A DNA stretch of 64,000 nt, taken from positions 58,972,712 through 59,036,711 of the forward strand of contig NC_077224.1 in assembly GCF_024763615.1 (NCBI RefSeq). The letters are read 5' to 3'. Shown here piece after piece: positions 1-12,000 of the stretch. The position numbers and the translations under genes were made by a program. The stretch's first letter is position 1; each line of letters starts with the position of its first letter. The notes under the pieces were generated by a model. That model did no database searches. It saw only the letters and a list, made by a program, of their open reading frames with translations, and was not told the DNA's origin. The DNA is from Phlebotomus papatasi. Its lineage: Eukaryota; Arthropoda; Insecta; Diptera; Psychodidae.

Positions 1-111
1 TTAAAAAGAAGGTACAAGAATTCGGCGAGAAGTCATTACAATAACAAAAAACCAAAAACCTAGAGAAATCCTAACAAAAATATCTTCCCAAAAAAATATT
101 TGTTTTTGTTA
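1..111. other. Left edge of window, unassigned
   Basis: Short AT-rich stretch before the large hairpin begins; nothing can be supported here. Confidence 0.5.
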
Positions 112-1058
112 TATATATATTAGATGAGATCATATATTCTGTCAGTAGAAGAGGTAAAAAGTTTGGAGCGGTATATCTCAGCTCCTGATGAACATAATTG
201 GATGAGTAAACTATTGTTGGAAAGCTTGGTTCATTAGCTTTCAGAATCTGGTATATGTAATTGGCTATGGGTAAATCATGGTCATCCAGAACCATTTATG
301 TCGAAGAAGACACTTTTTGCAACGTCTTTTTTGACCATCCACTGCTGGGACCAGGAGTGACCCACAATTCTCGCACTTGGACTGTTCGTTAGAGGAACTC
401 AAAGGGTATAATTTGTGGAAGAAACTTTTTTTGGACGTCTTACTTTTTTTTATTCATCGACTTTTGCAAGAATTTTAACATTTTATACGCATAGAAAAAA
501 ATGACAGAAATCCTTCTATCTCATTTTCTGGACAAACTAATGAAGATATCGACTTGGAATGTTCTAAGTACTCCCCCATAAGTTGATCCAAGGAATCCAA
601 ATATCATATCAATTTCATCCCCACGTCTATCCTTCCCCTCCAGAAACCACTCTTTTAGGATTTTTGTAATTTTTTCCTTGCGTGTAAAATGTTAAAATTC
701 TTGCAAAAGTCGATGAATAAAAAAAAGTAAGACGTCCAAAAAAAAAGTTTCTTCCACAAATTATACCCTTTGAGTTCCTCTAACGAACAGTCCAAGTGCG
801 AGAATTGTGGGTCACTCCTGGTCCCAGCAGTAGATGGTCAAAAATGACGCTGCAAAAAGTGTCTTCTTCGACATAAATGGTTCTGGATGACCATGATTTA
901 CCCATAGCCAATTACATATACCAGATTCTGAAAGCTAATGAACCAAGCTTTCCAACAATAGTTCACTCATCCAATTATGTTCATCAGGAGCTGAGATATA
1001 CCACTCCAAACTTTTTACCTCTTCTACTGACAGAATATATGATCTCATCTAATATATA
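112..1058. repeat. Large inverted repeat (hairpin) with ~390-bp arms
   Basis: Arm 112-500 is the reverse complement of 671-1058 with few mismatches; the loop is about 170 bases. On the minus strand the left arm reads an open peptide, SKCENCGSLLVP..., then CKKC: two CX2C pairs spaced like a zinc ribbon. In the right arm (plus strand) a TGA replaces the AGA codon between the pairs, so only one copy is open. The outer part also encodes a 60-74-codon frame starting MVLDDHDLPIANYIYQ. It is either a foldback transposon or an inverted duplication of a gene fragment. Confidence 0.8.
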
Positions 1059-2282
1059 AAATGGTTTATGTCTAAATGCCAATAGGAAATCTTTTCGTGT
1101 ACACGCTTTATAAAATGAATAATATTTTGTATTTCGTATGCTATTTTCTTTTCTATTCTGAAGAGTGTCTAAATTTCGGATTTAATTAAAAGGATTTTAA
1201 AAGTCACTTTAAAATGCAAGTGGCGAACAATTTCGAAACACGACAGCCAAAACTTTTTGGAAACTTTTTTATTAAAGTAAATCATGGAAATTCATTAATG
1301 AATTGGAATTAAAAAAATAAAAATGTACAGTTTCTAAATCGCATTAGAACACTTACTCCGAGAGATATGGCGCTCTCAACATCGAGGTTTGAGCTCTATA
1401 ATCTATTCTATAACATATAGAGAAAATTTAATGACTATCAGAAAATAGGATATTGATCTTTTAATTTTAATCAATAAAAAATATGCCGCCGGCAGCATTG
1501 CCGATTTCCAATTCTTATGCTGGACTCAACAACACACTAAAAAATTTACATTTTGAAAAATATCTCAATTTGACATTATTGAAGATATTTTGGCAGTTTT
1601 TCTCAAGCACATTAAGCAATTTGCTTCACTATTCTCTAAATATTGACAAAACTTTCTTTTAGTGGGAATAGTTTTTCTTTTTTTCTTCTTTCTTTTTTGT
1701 TTCTAAGTTTTTTTACTTGTTTTTCTTTTTCTCTTTATCATAATTGTAAGATGGATGAACCTTATTTTTATGATTAAATAAATATTACTATTACTATTTC
1801 TATAGTGTCCATAAATGTGAATCTGAATCTGAAAATTTATATAATTTTAAGATGAAATTTAACTTCATAATTCAAATCGCCTTTTGTCAATGATTTTTTA
1901 TTTCTTTATTTTTAAAAATAATTATTTTAATTTATAATAATCACAGGCAAGGTAAAGGGTATAAAGAAGTATCCAAAAAGCGAATAAAACGATTTTTTGT
2001 AAAAAATTGAATTGTTCGACTCATATTCTGAGTGGTCGATTTATAAGTACTAAAGTCATACAAGGGAGCAATCTGCAATTTGAAGCAAACTATGGAGAAA
2101 GTGTTGAGTGTCATTGTCTTATTTTGTGTATTCCCTTCTAACAAGCATCTTCAGAAAATTTTTCTACAAAGTTGATTTGCCCCATGTCTTTCATTATTCA
2201 CTACCAAACTTCACAATGCATAGCAAAGAAAATAAAGTGTAAGAAATTTGTTTCAACATGGACATAAATTTATCTAGTGTAC

Positions 2283-2529
2283 ATCGACGCTTCCATTCCA
2301 TACTATGCTATCTCAGAATGACAACATTTCAGGAGAGCCATTTGAAGTTGGAGATTTCCTATGCTTCCTGTATATTTTTTTTTCGAAAAAATGGAATATC
2401 TCGTTACCCGGACGTCGGGTGACTGCCAAATTTTCACCAGTTGTAGATCTCGGTCCCAGCAACAACATATCTCTCGGAGTAATAAAAGGCTAAGTCGACT
2501 TAGCATAGTATGGAATGGAGCCGTCGATA
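2283..2529. mobile_element. MITE, ~247 bp, TIR family of ATCGACGCTTCCATTCC
   Basis: The ends are inverted copies of each other (TCCATTCCATACTATGCT and its complement). A second copy at 47962-48447 has the same ends and interior but is split by another element. Confidence 0.75.
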
Positions 2530-2966
2530 TAATTAAAGAAAATTGGGTCACCGACTCAGAGTAATACTACAGAGACGACGTGCTAAAACATTTTTAAGGA
2601 GAAAGTGAAACGACCTCAGAAATTAAAATGCAATCGAGTTTCCTCAATGCATATGTTTTGTATTTGTTCTTCAGAGTGTAAATAAAATTTAGTGAATAAG
2701 TTCATAAGAGCAGGATGACCTTTAAGGCCAAGAACTGGAATGAATAGTGTTTAGGGATGAAGTACAGTGCTAGGGAGTGAAAAAATAAATTTCCATGATC
2801 AGTGAAAAGCTTAAATCTGAGGGTTTCATATAGTAAGTACATCTTGAACTTTCTTTTTAGATGTCCAACCACCATGGGCCGCTATAAAAAGAAATGTTCT
2901 TCCACAACGCGAAGTTCCCGATTTTTTGTGGGCCCCATGCAAATGGATATCTATTCGATAAAGAAC

Positions 2967-3311
2967 TACAGTAGACTCTCGCAAATTCGGCTCCTTTAAG
3001 ATCGGGCTACTTTTTAATTCGGGCAGCGGTTACATTTAAAAAAGTTTGTTGTCATTTTTCAAATTTGATTATGATTTTATCAAATGAATCAAATATGCTC
3101 AAATTTGGCATGGTTTGTCTTAGTTTTGATGTGATTTTGTATTATTGAGAGATTTTCATGCAATTTACGTTATATATGAGTGTGTAAACTCAATATCTAT
3201 ATGCACATGAATAAAAAATCGTTGCATTTAAAAAAGTTTGTCGCCCGAATTTCTGTCTAATTCGGCTGACATTTCGGTCCCATATGCCCGAATTTGAGAG
3301 AGTCTACTGTA
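2967..3311. mobile_element. Tigger/pogo-like MITE with TA target duplication
   Basis: It starts TA-CAGTAGACTCTCGCAAATTC and ends with the complementary GAGAGAGTCTACTG-TA. The CAGTAGA...CTC end is typical of pogo/Tigger elements. No transposase frame remains. Confidence 0.75.
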
Positions 3312-3784
3312 TCGATTAAAAAAAAAACGTGAAGTGATTGAATTCGTAAAGTGCGTCCATTGCCCGAGAAACCAGTGCCGGTTACACTCTTTATTCAATT
3401 TGAGAAAGATTATTTTACATGAAAACTGGCACAGATCTTTTTATTCGAACATGACCCAAAAAATGAATTTTTCCTACGGTCATCTAAAATTATGTCTAAA
3501 AAAAAAATGATTTTTTCTGACCTCAAATTTTTGACCTGCTCATCCTTAAAGCCTTTAAAGTGGTTAAAGAGTTCTCGAGGTTTAACACGACTTTTCTCTT
3601 TTTTTTCAGTGTATCCAATATTAGTAAAAATTTGGTATTTTTCACAGTGTAATCGTGTGATAAATTTTGTGCAGTGTACTTTGGGTTAGTCATATGTTTT
3701 TTTGGGACAGTGACACCGGCTGTCAGTGAAACGTGTGGCTCTTTTTGGCTTTTTCCTGGGCTGTTTTTTCTGGTTTTAGTGAAA

Positions 3785-6700
3785 ATGTTCACGCGAAATG
3801 TAAGACGAATAGTGACACTGTACAAGAGTTTTCACGAAACCTGGAACCCAGCTGCTGCTTTAAGGCAGAATCTGGTGAAAAGTGAACCCCTGTCTTGCCT
3901 GAAGATTCACACATCCCTCAGCAATCCTGGTAAGATATTTCCAGAACGGGAGAATGACTATGCACATGGGATACTAGAGAGGGTAGGAAAGTATCATTTG
4001 ATGAAGGATGATACAAAATCAGTGGGAGAATTGTTGACAGAGAAGGAATTTGATGCAATTCACGAGAGGAAGGATTGGATGGAGGCTCCCTTGGAAGAGC
4101 TGGTGCAGACTTTTGAGAGACTGGCTGTGTACTGTGGGAAGAATGATGTCAAGATTGCCGATGAGAGGCTAGATGTCCTTGTTGATGCTATGGTTCGGCA
4201 GTGCTTTAAGTTTACCGATGAACAATTGCTAAAATCGATCCGGATGCTGACTCACTTCCCGCCATCTGAAAGCCTGAATACCAGGAATTTTGTGGAATTG
4301 TGGTCAGCTCTGGATGATGCATGTGTAGAGAGGATTGACAAGTGGAAGACGGATGAGCTGTTGCTGGTCTGTGATCACTGGTATGCCCTCAATCTGGCCA
4401 AAATTTGCAAATGTACATTTCAGTGTACGAAAAAACTGGGCAGGAAACTCAAGAGTCTCTCACCAACGGATCTTGTTCAGACCATGTTCTATGTGAACAT
4501 GTGCCGGAAACCCATGGTGGATATGTTCAATTTCGAAGTGAATCTCTTCGAATCCATTGACAATCTCTCCCTGGATGAGATTGCTGTGATGAGTATGGGG
4601 TTTTTCAAGACAGAAACCAAGATTCGCAATCCTGAACTAATTGAGAAGATCTACCAACGCGTGACGGCAGACATTAAAACCGTTCAGGATATTAGTCTCG
4701 TGAACATCATCAAGATCTTGAGGTATTCTTCCAAGTTGCAGCACATCCAGTGCCTGGAAGATTTTCTCCAAGCAGTCACTCCAGAAATTCCTCGATTGTC
4801 GCTTCTCAGTTGCCTCCATGTGGCACTCTTTGGCACGGATATGCAGTACTACAATCAGGAATGCCTGGAGAAGATCATTGGTCGCTTTGCTGGGGAGTAC
4901 AAATCCTGCAGGCTCAAGGAATTCGAGAGATTGAGCTTCGTGTTAGGCCTATATGGATTTACCATGGCCGATGGAAGTCATACTAAACTCTGTCAGGAAA
5001 TTCTGGCTGAACTTCCAAATCGCATTAGTGAAATTATGAAGTTCCCAAGATGCTTTCCATCCTGCTTGCACTTCCTAACTCTCTCCGGGCACCACAATGA
5101 GGAGCTAATAAGTACGGTTCTGGATTCCAAATTCTACGAAATGGCCTATGGAAAAAATTACACGGCCAGTCGGGAAATTCTCTGCCTGGATTCCTATGCC
5201 AGAATCAACCTCAAGGATACCTACAAAGGAAAATTGCTCACGGATAAATTCCGGAGGACTCTCACCAAGATCCACACGAATTACATCCCAGCCAAAGATC
5301 AGCGATACAAACTTTCTGCTGCTGACACAATTCTCCTGGAGATCAAGGATACCTGTGATGAGCTCTATGGGCAGGACGCTTCGAATATTGCTCATGTCCT
5401 TTCGCAGTACGAGCGCCCGGACATTGTTGTGACTCTGAACAGAAATACTCTTGAGCCCATTTCGCTCAAGGACACCTTCCCGCCTCACTACACTGGTCAG
5501 ATACTCTCCAGGGAGCTCCTGCTCAAGGATCACCCGGAGAAGGAGAACTGCGAGGTGTTTGTGGTGGTCGTGGGAGGATGGAATATCCTCGTGAGGAATA
5601 CAAACGCCATGACTGGACAGCTTAAACTAAAAATGGAACAGTTACGGTTAATAGGACTCAATCCTGTGATGGTGAGTACGAGAAATTAATAAGTCTATAA
5701 AAAAGGAATGACAAAACATCCTAAGCATTCTCAAACTCGTTCTCAACCGATTTGAACCGATTCATAAATCACTCAAAAGATCCCCCAAAATAGTTTTAAG
5801 AATAATAGAATTAATTTCCGGACAAAAAATACTTACCGGTTCATTACCGGTTCAGAACCGATTGGAACCGGTTCAGTTTTATCGGAAATTCCAAGACCTT
5901 TCCAACGAGCCCAAACATGACCCATTCGACTGATAAATGCACTCTCTAGAGCCTTTTCAACTTTTGACCTTGAAAAACCGTTATTAGGAATAATTCAAGG
6001 GTATTTTCGACTAAGGACGAAATGTCCGCCTGGGTAATCTCTAAGACATACCAAAATTGAAAAAAAATCACACGGCGCGTTTTGAAACAATCCAAAAAAT
6101 GGTTTTGGTGGGGAGATGTCGGGTGAATAAGTTTATGGTCCCTGGATTGGATTATAGGAGGGTCCCCGATAGGGATCTGCGCACTTAGTGCGCGCATTTA
6201 TGCGTGCTGCGCGCAAAGTATATTTTATGCGCGGAGAATGCGCGCAGCAGCAAAAATTTTCATGCGCGCAGCATTTATCTTCTACATTTTTTCGTATTGA
6301 GATGAATAATAATAATAATAATAATTAATATTATTAATTTAATAAATTATTTTTAAAATCAGTCCAACTCGCGCCCCGATAGCGATAAGTGATTGAAAAT
6401 GATGATGATGATGAAATCAATTCTATAGCGGATAAGAAGAGATTTATCATATATTTCACTTATTTTTAAAAAAAATCCTGCTACTAAAACCCTATATTTA
6501 TCTGTAATAAATAGGAGTGAATTTAGAAGAAAAGTCCATTAATTTTAGAAAAATGGATTTGATTTTAGAAAATTTAAAGATAGAAATTTATGTCGACAGT
6601 ATTTATAAATAAGTATAGGAGACCGGAGATGTTAGGAATAGGGTAGTTTAAGACACGATGGATTTTTCTTTAATTATTATAATAAATGGAACTAATGCAC

Positions 6701-9029
6701 TACGCAATCATGGACAGCATTTTGATCTATCTTGATAAGAATAATGGATATCCTCAGTTTTATTGCTTGGATTCTATAAAAAAAAAACAATTCTTTAAAA
6801 ATTGATCAAAATAGTATGTTCTGATGTTGTAGTTTTCCTCTTTGTGTTTTATACTAACTATAAATGAACAAAATTTGGTTATCTCATTAGCTTACAAAGT
6901 ATTTTTGGAAAATATTTTGAAAAAATGTTATAAAGATTATGCTCTATTTTTAATATTTTAAATAACAAAAATACACGTGGGGATGTTTGGTCACTTCATT
7001 TTCTGTGAAATCTTAGGTGGAGCCAAGGGTGAAGCGTAGATCGTTTGACTGTCAAAGTAAGAGCGACAACGATATGCTTTTACAAAATTCCCTTTTCCAA
7101 GAAATTCTAAATTTTATGCCAGAAAAACACCGCGCCACGAATGCCCTTATTCTTATCCCTCTGTGCCCAAGATCGAGGATGTTAGCGACAAAATTACACA
7201 TTCAACCCATTCAACATTCGCCTCTTCCAAGAAAGTCCATTTATTTTCTCAGCTCCATCGAATCCTTTTATTTAAGTAAATGGGTATTCTACGGGCAATA
7301 AAAATTCTAAAACAGTTTACTGGCCCCTTGGAATAATATTTCAAAGAGAAAACCCGATAAAAATGGCCCAAACATCCCAAGTCTCCCCTACTTGATTTTA
7401 TCTGTCCGCAAGAAAAGTGTTAGAGCTCTGTTTTTTATCGAAATATTAATTCTTACTCTTTCAGAAAGAAATAAATCAATAGCACTTGACAAAAAAGACA
7501 ATTATATGTAGACAATACCAGTGTGAAAGTGTAAGAGGTAAAATTTTAATCGATTGAATTTCACTAAATTTAAAAGTTGTGGGAGTAGCATTAGGATTAA
7601 TTTTAGAAATTCCGTATGATCAATTCTAGAAACCCTCTGGGATGATTTTATTAATAGAATTTATTTTAGAAATTTTTAGATTGATTTGACAAATTTTCCA
7701 GAAACAACCAGAAAACGTGGTACAGTAGAAATTATGCACAAATCCCGCACTACCTCAGTACAAACTGTGTAAAGTCTTATAAATCTTCCTCTTCTTTAAT
7801 ATGAAACAGTGAAAATTGTGCACTAAAACTGTATAGCTTCTGCTTAAAAAAATCTAAATTGTGTGCAAAACCTACACAACCTTAGTATAAAATAATTAAG
7901 ATAGTGAATAATACTCGCACAGCTTATGCATAAAATGGTAAAGATTTTGCTAAAATACGCACAGCTCAAGCAGAGACTGTTTAACTAGCCATTTAATGCT
8001 TCAGCAAAATGATTAATTAATCTTTTATACTTAAGCATTGAGAGTTTTATGCACAATTTAACCGTTTTCTGTTTAATCTGAGCGAATTTTATAGATAGCA
8101 TTGTCTAAATTTAGTATTTTTCATACCTCTACGGACTATAGGGACAAAAATAAGTGAAATATTTGAGAAATTTTTCTGACAAAACTAATGAAAGTTAATT
8201 TTCACTTTAATGAAAAATATTGCGTATAAGTAGTTGTACTTTATAATGCTAAGCAATTTTGCATTTTAAGCAAAATTTTCGCTGGTATTTTACAAAGTTT
8301 TGAATTATAGTTGTCTTATTTCTAAAAATTGTCCAAATTACATGAAGATAGTATGTACATTTGGAAAACATTCGAGAAATAATCTAGCCATCTATTAAAC
8401 ATTTTATGTTATTATTATAGAGAAAAACTGAACATATTTTTAGACATTCTTATATAGTTTTATAAGAATGTGTTGGCCTTAGATATTGTAAATGCAACGT
8501 ATACTTATATTTTCTTGATATTTTCAACGATTTCAAAAGATTTTTTTAAAGAAATACACAAAATGCAAAAATTGCAATAATTGCTCGCTAATGAAAAAGA
8601 TTTATAAAAAAAAATTATGTGGAAATATCAATGATCAAATAAAGTTCTTTGGGAGGGGTGGCCTAATTTTTTGTAGGCGGAGCTTTTCTAGTTGTGCCTG
8701 GTTTTGAAACTGTAATTTTTTCTGCGAAATGATTACTACAGGATCTCTTTTAGAAGTGAAGAAAAACAGTGATTACTTGTATTTAAATCCTGAAGAGGGC
8801 GTGGCCAATAATTGTTTTACGTCTACTTATTCAAAAATTCAAATCCAAAAATGATTTCCTATCCTTTCATCTTTTTCTCAACAAAATTTGGCGTTTTTTT
8901 TAAGTTCTTTTTAGGTCTTGAATTCAACTTCTTTCTCTGTCTTAGATTCCCTGGTACATCTGGCGAAAGATGACTCCGGACGAACGGCCAGTGTACGTGA
9001 AAGCTCTTCTGAAGCAGCCACAGCCATAG
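3785..9029 (+). CDS. FAST kinase domain-containing (FASTK family) mitochondrial RNA protein, RAP domain at C-terminus; two exons
   Basis: Exons 3785-5671 and 8946-9029 join in frame (GTG ATG | ATT CCC), giving 656 aa; the intron 5672-8945 starts GTGAGT and ends TTAG. I chose the ATG at 3785 rather than the upstream in-frame one at 3674, because it gives a basic, acid-free N-terminus (MFTRNVRRIV) typical of a mitochondrial presequence. The body is a run of leucine-rich helical repeats as in FAST_1/FAST_2 regions. The last ~100 residues have the RAP-domain pattern: a V-V-V-V-G-G-W strand, then LKMEQLRLIGLNPVMIP and W-R-K-M. FASTK proteins are known to act in mitochondrial RNA processing and translation; which of FASTKD1-5 this is cannot be settled by eye. 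The second exon codes only 27 residues but completes RAP, so a single-exon model truncates the domain. AATAAA lies at 9079-9084. Confidence 0.88.
5725..6130. repeat. Dispersed repeat containing ACCGGTTC motifs, copy 1
   Basis: Related sequence recurs at about 28985-29425, in part at 43070-43140 and at 61755-61930. Shared features are clustered CATTACCGGTTC / GAACCGATT motifs, TTGACCTTGAAAAACCGTTA and GACGAAATGTC. The ends are not clear, so the class is undetermined. Confidence 0.55.
6300..6415 (+). repeat. Simple-repeat tract and probable LINE 3' tail
   Basis: A TAA-repeat block (6304-6325) precedes CCCCGATAGCGATAAGTGAT and a GATGATGATGATGA tail. The GATA(A/G)GTGATT piece resembles the 3' end of the LINE remnant at 41063-41090, suggesting the 3' end of the same family. 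Confidence 0.4.
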
Positions 9030-9078
9030 TAAACTCCCAAAAAAAAAGTGTCCAGTGTTTTAGAATTTATCACAAAAC

Positions 9079-9094
9079 AATAAATTGATTTATT
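9079..9094. terminator. Bidirectional polyadenylation region for two convergent genes
   Basis: AATAAA on the plus strand at 9079-9084 serves the FASTK-family gene (stop at 9029). AATAAA on the minus strand at 9094-9089 lies five bases after the carrier's stop (9099). The 16-base block reads AATAAATTGATTTATT, almost a palindrome. Cleavage normally falls 10-30 nt downstream, so the two mRNAs should overlap at their 3' ends. Confidence 0.65.
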
Positions 9095-9098
9095 TAAT

Positions 9099-12000
9099 TT
9101 AGAAAATTTCCGTCATAAATTTCTTGGAATACTCGTAGACGAGGAAGAGTACCGCTGTGGCGGGAATAGTGCGAATGACGGAGGGCAGGAGGCCATTGTA
9201 GAGTGCCAGAAAACCCTCTGTCCGGTAGATCTGAAGTCCCACCCGGGTCATGCTGGTGCGCAAACTGGCCACCTGGATGCGACTCTTGATAACGTCTGCC
9301 GGGAAGATCACTGTCCAGAGCACGACTCCGCCCACAGCTCCAGCTATCATCGTTCGCAGTGGACCAATGTCATCCTTTGATTGGCCGGGCTTTGCAAGCA
9401 GCTGCCGAGCGCCCTCGTAGCCGCCAAAGAAGAAAAAGTATCCAGGCATCTCGCGGAAAAACGTCGGTGTGAGTCCTCTGAACAGTCCTGGGATTCCTGA
9501 GCACAAACAAAACAGAAAATTCAAATTAAATGATTTTAAATAGAAGACAGTATTGAGCATTCAAAATCATAAAAGCCTTGTTGAACGACAAATAAATCAA
9601 TATTTAAAGCAAAAGAAAATTATTGGGTTTTCTTCTATTCTAAAAGTGTCTGAAAATTTGGTTGGGTTTGCACGGTCCCAAGCTTCATAATGACTAAATT
9701 TTTCCTAAGTTTTTCAGTAACTGTGACTCATCGCACACATATTTTAAAAACTAGGGGAAAGTATCCTGTTTTTGAAATATATAGGGTAAGTGTGCCAAAT
9801 TCCGGCCAGCTTGTAATTTCGGCCACACTTTTTGTTCCTCGAATTTCATTGAATTTTTAGTTTTTGCATACTCTAGAAATAATACAATGAAAATAATAAC
9901 AAAAAATGTCGCTCCGACGAACAAGATGATCTAAAAAAGACATTAGAAGAATTCCAGAAAGGCAAGAAACTGTGAAAATGAAGGTGGCCGAAATAGGCCA
10001 CAAATGTAATGTCTATATTTTTATGCATTTTAGAATGTATTAAGAGTGAATTTTGAGAAAATAAAGACGATAGACTGCCTACAAGGTTCCAAGGAACACT
10101 CCTTATAAAAACAGTAACAAATAAATTCAATTTGTATTAAAAATGTTACATTTCAAACATAAGACTTTGGCGCTTGCATGCAACTATGCCGAAATTTGGT
10201 ACACTTACCCTAACAGGAACAGGAAAAAATCAGTCATTATGAATCTTGAACCCTTGCAAGACATGGGGACTTTTCCTTATTCGATGTTCTCCAAATCAAA
10301 TTGAGAAATATGAGAGCAATTATGGGTTACTGTACTAAATTTCGGCCAGCTTGCAATTTCGGCCACTTCTTTTGTTCCTCATATTTCAATGAATTTTTAA
10401 TTTTTGTATACAGATTATAAAATAGAAATTATAGCAAAAAAAAATGTCGCTTCGACGAACGAGAGGATGTGATAAACGCTGGAAGAATTCCGGAAGGGCA
10501 AGAAACTATGAGAATCCAGGTGGTCGGAATATTACCCAAGGTTATGTCAATATTTTTATACATTTGAAAATGTTTTAAGAATGATTCTAGAGAAAACAAA
10601 GACGATAAACTATTTACAAAGCTCTAATCATCACTCTTTTAAAAGAAATAACAGAAAAATCAATTTATATTAAAAATTTTACATTTCAAACAAGACACTC
10701 TGGTCCTTATATGGAACTATGCCGAAATTTTGTACAGTTCCGAGTTACCCTAATGTTCTTTAAATTTGGCGATGAGAGAAAGAAAAAGAGTAAATTTCAA
10801 TAAATAAAAAATTTTCTTTAAAACATTCAGATCAATCAAATTAAAACACATTTTTTAAAGTCATAATTTTAAAAATACCTGAATGGAATAAAATAATAAT
10901 AATAATAAGTCATAATTATATCATTGGATGACATTTCGCAAAATGAACGGTGATCGTCCTAGAGGTAAAACGGTTAAAGATAGCGACTTGGAATCTTACG
11001 CCGACTTCAGACTGGAGGTTTAGCCCAGTTCCCGAAGGTCTCAAAAACCTAAATTACAAGCAATTTTATTGATTTTTCAAAATCTAATGAATCATTTACC
11101 CCTGTAATCCAATACTAAACAACAATTTTCTAAAAAATCCTGCCTGATTAGGAATTAAAGGAGTTAAACCAGATAGCTAATTCTTGTGGCGCTGGCACAC
11201 TTTTTCAATTGGGTGAATTTCAATCAATTGAAATTTTACATCTTAGTTTTCAAAGCGAAATAAGATATATGTGTCTCTTTCTGTCAAATGAAAATTGAAA
11301 TTAAAATTTCAATTTCAATTTCAATTTTAAATTTCATTTGACAGAAAGAGACACCCATATCTGATTTCTGTTTGAGAGAGTAAGAGATAAAATTTCAATC
11401 GGTTGAAATTCACTCAATTGAAAAGGTGTGCCAGCGCCATTAGGTCTGAAGCTCGTATTACAGGATTCCTCATTAATTCATCATGCGATCATTACTATTC
11501 CTTCGATTTTCTCAAATACTTTCTGGAATCTTCCAAAACCAGTGTTTCTGGTTATTACAAACAGGAAAAATAATTTTTGATAAGTAAATTAAAATATTTG
11601 GTAAATAAAAAATTCAATTGATCAGTAACAATTCCAGCAAACTTTTAGATCAGAGAAAAATTGTGAAATCAAAATTCGTTTACCTTTTTCTGAAATATTT
11701 TGAACAGTAGATGCGGGTAACTTTGCGGGGATAATTTTATAGCCTTGCAATTCTCAAATTCTGCTTTTATTTTTTTAATTTAATTTTATTGTCTATTTAA
11801 CTGCCCTCTATAGTTAAAATATATGTATTAAAAAATAAAAAAAAAGCATTTTTCCAAAGACGAAAAACAAAAAAAAACTGTACTGGCTCCGGCACGCTTT
11901 TTTGATCAGAAAACTTTTGTGAAATTAAAATACACATAATTTTCTCTCTCAATCGGTCTTAGTCTCTCCGGTCAAAATTAGACTGAACTAAATTGAATTT

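Larger units (their letters stand above)
1059..3784. other. Intergenic region before the FASTK-family gene
   Basis: AT-rich. It contains a pyrimidine-rich tract at 1670-1735 followed by a TTA/TTAC microsatellite-like stretch near 1780, and two MITEs listed separately (2283-2529, 2967-3311). The frame at 1941-2144 has no recognisable product. The FASTK 5' UTR probably lies within the last few hundred bases. Confidence 0.6.
5672..8945 (+). other. Intron of the FASTK-family gene, non-coding
   Basis: 3,274 bases between the two coding exons. It holds a dispersed repeat (about 5725-6130), a TAA/GATGA-rich stretch that looks like a LINE 3' tail (6300-6415), and a weakly degenerate block at 8110-8280 related to the TTAA elements found at 36-42 kb. 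An open frame of 94 codons at 7017-7301 lies between short inverted motifs (GGGATGTTTGG near 6980, CCAAACATCCC near 7370) and has no recognisable domain. I see no further exon here. Confidence 0.8.

Noticed and set aside
3674..3784. Upstream in-frame start of the FASTK protein
   Set aside because: The added N-terminus is hydrophobic and unlike a presequence; the ATG at 3785 gives a basic mitochondrial-type start. The upstream part is more likely 5' UTR.
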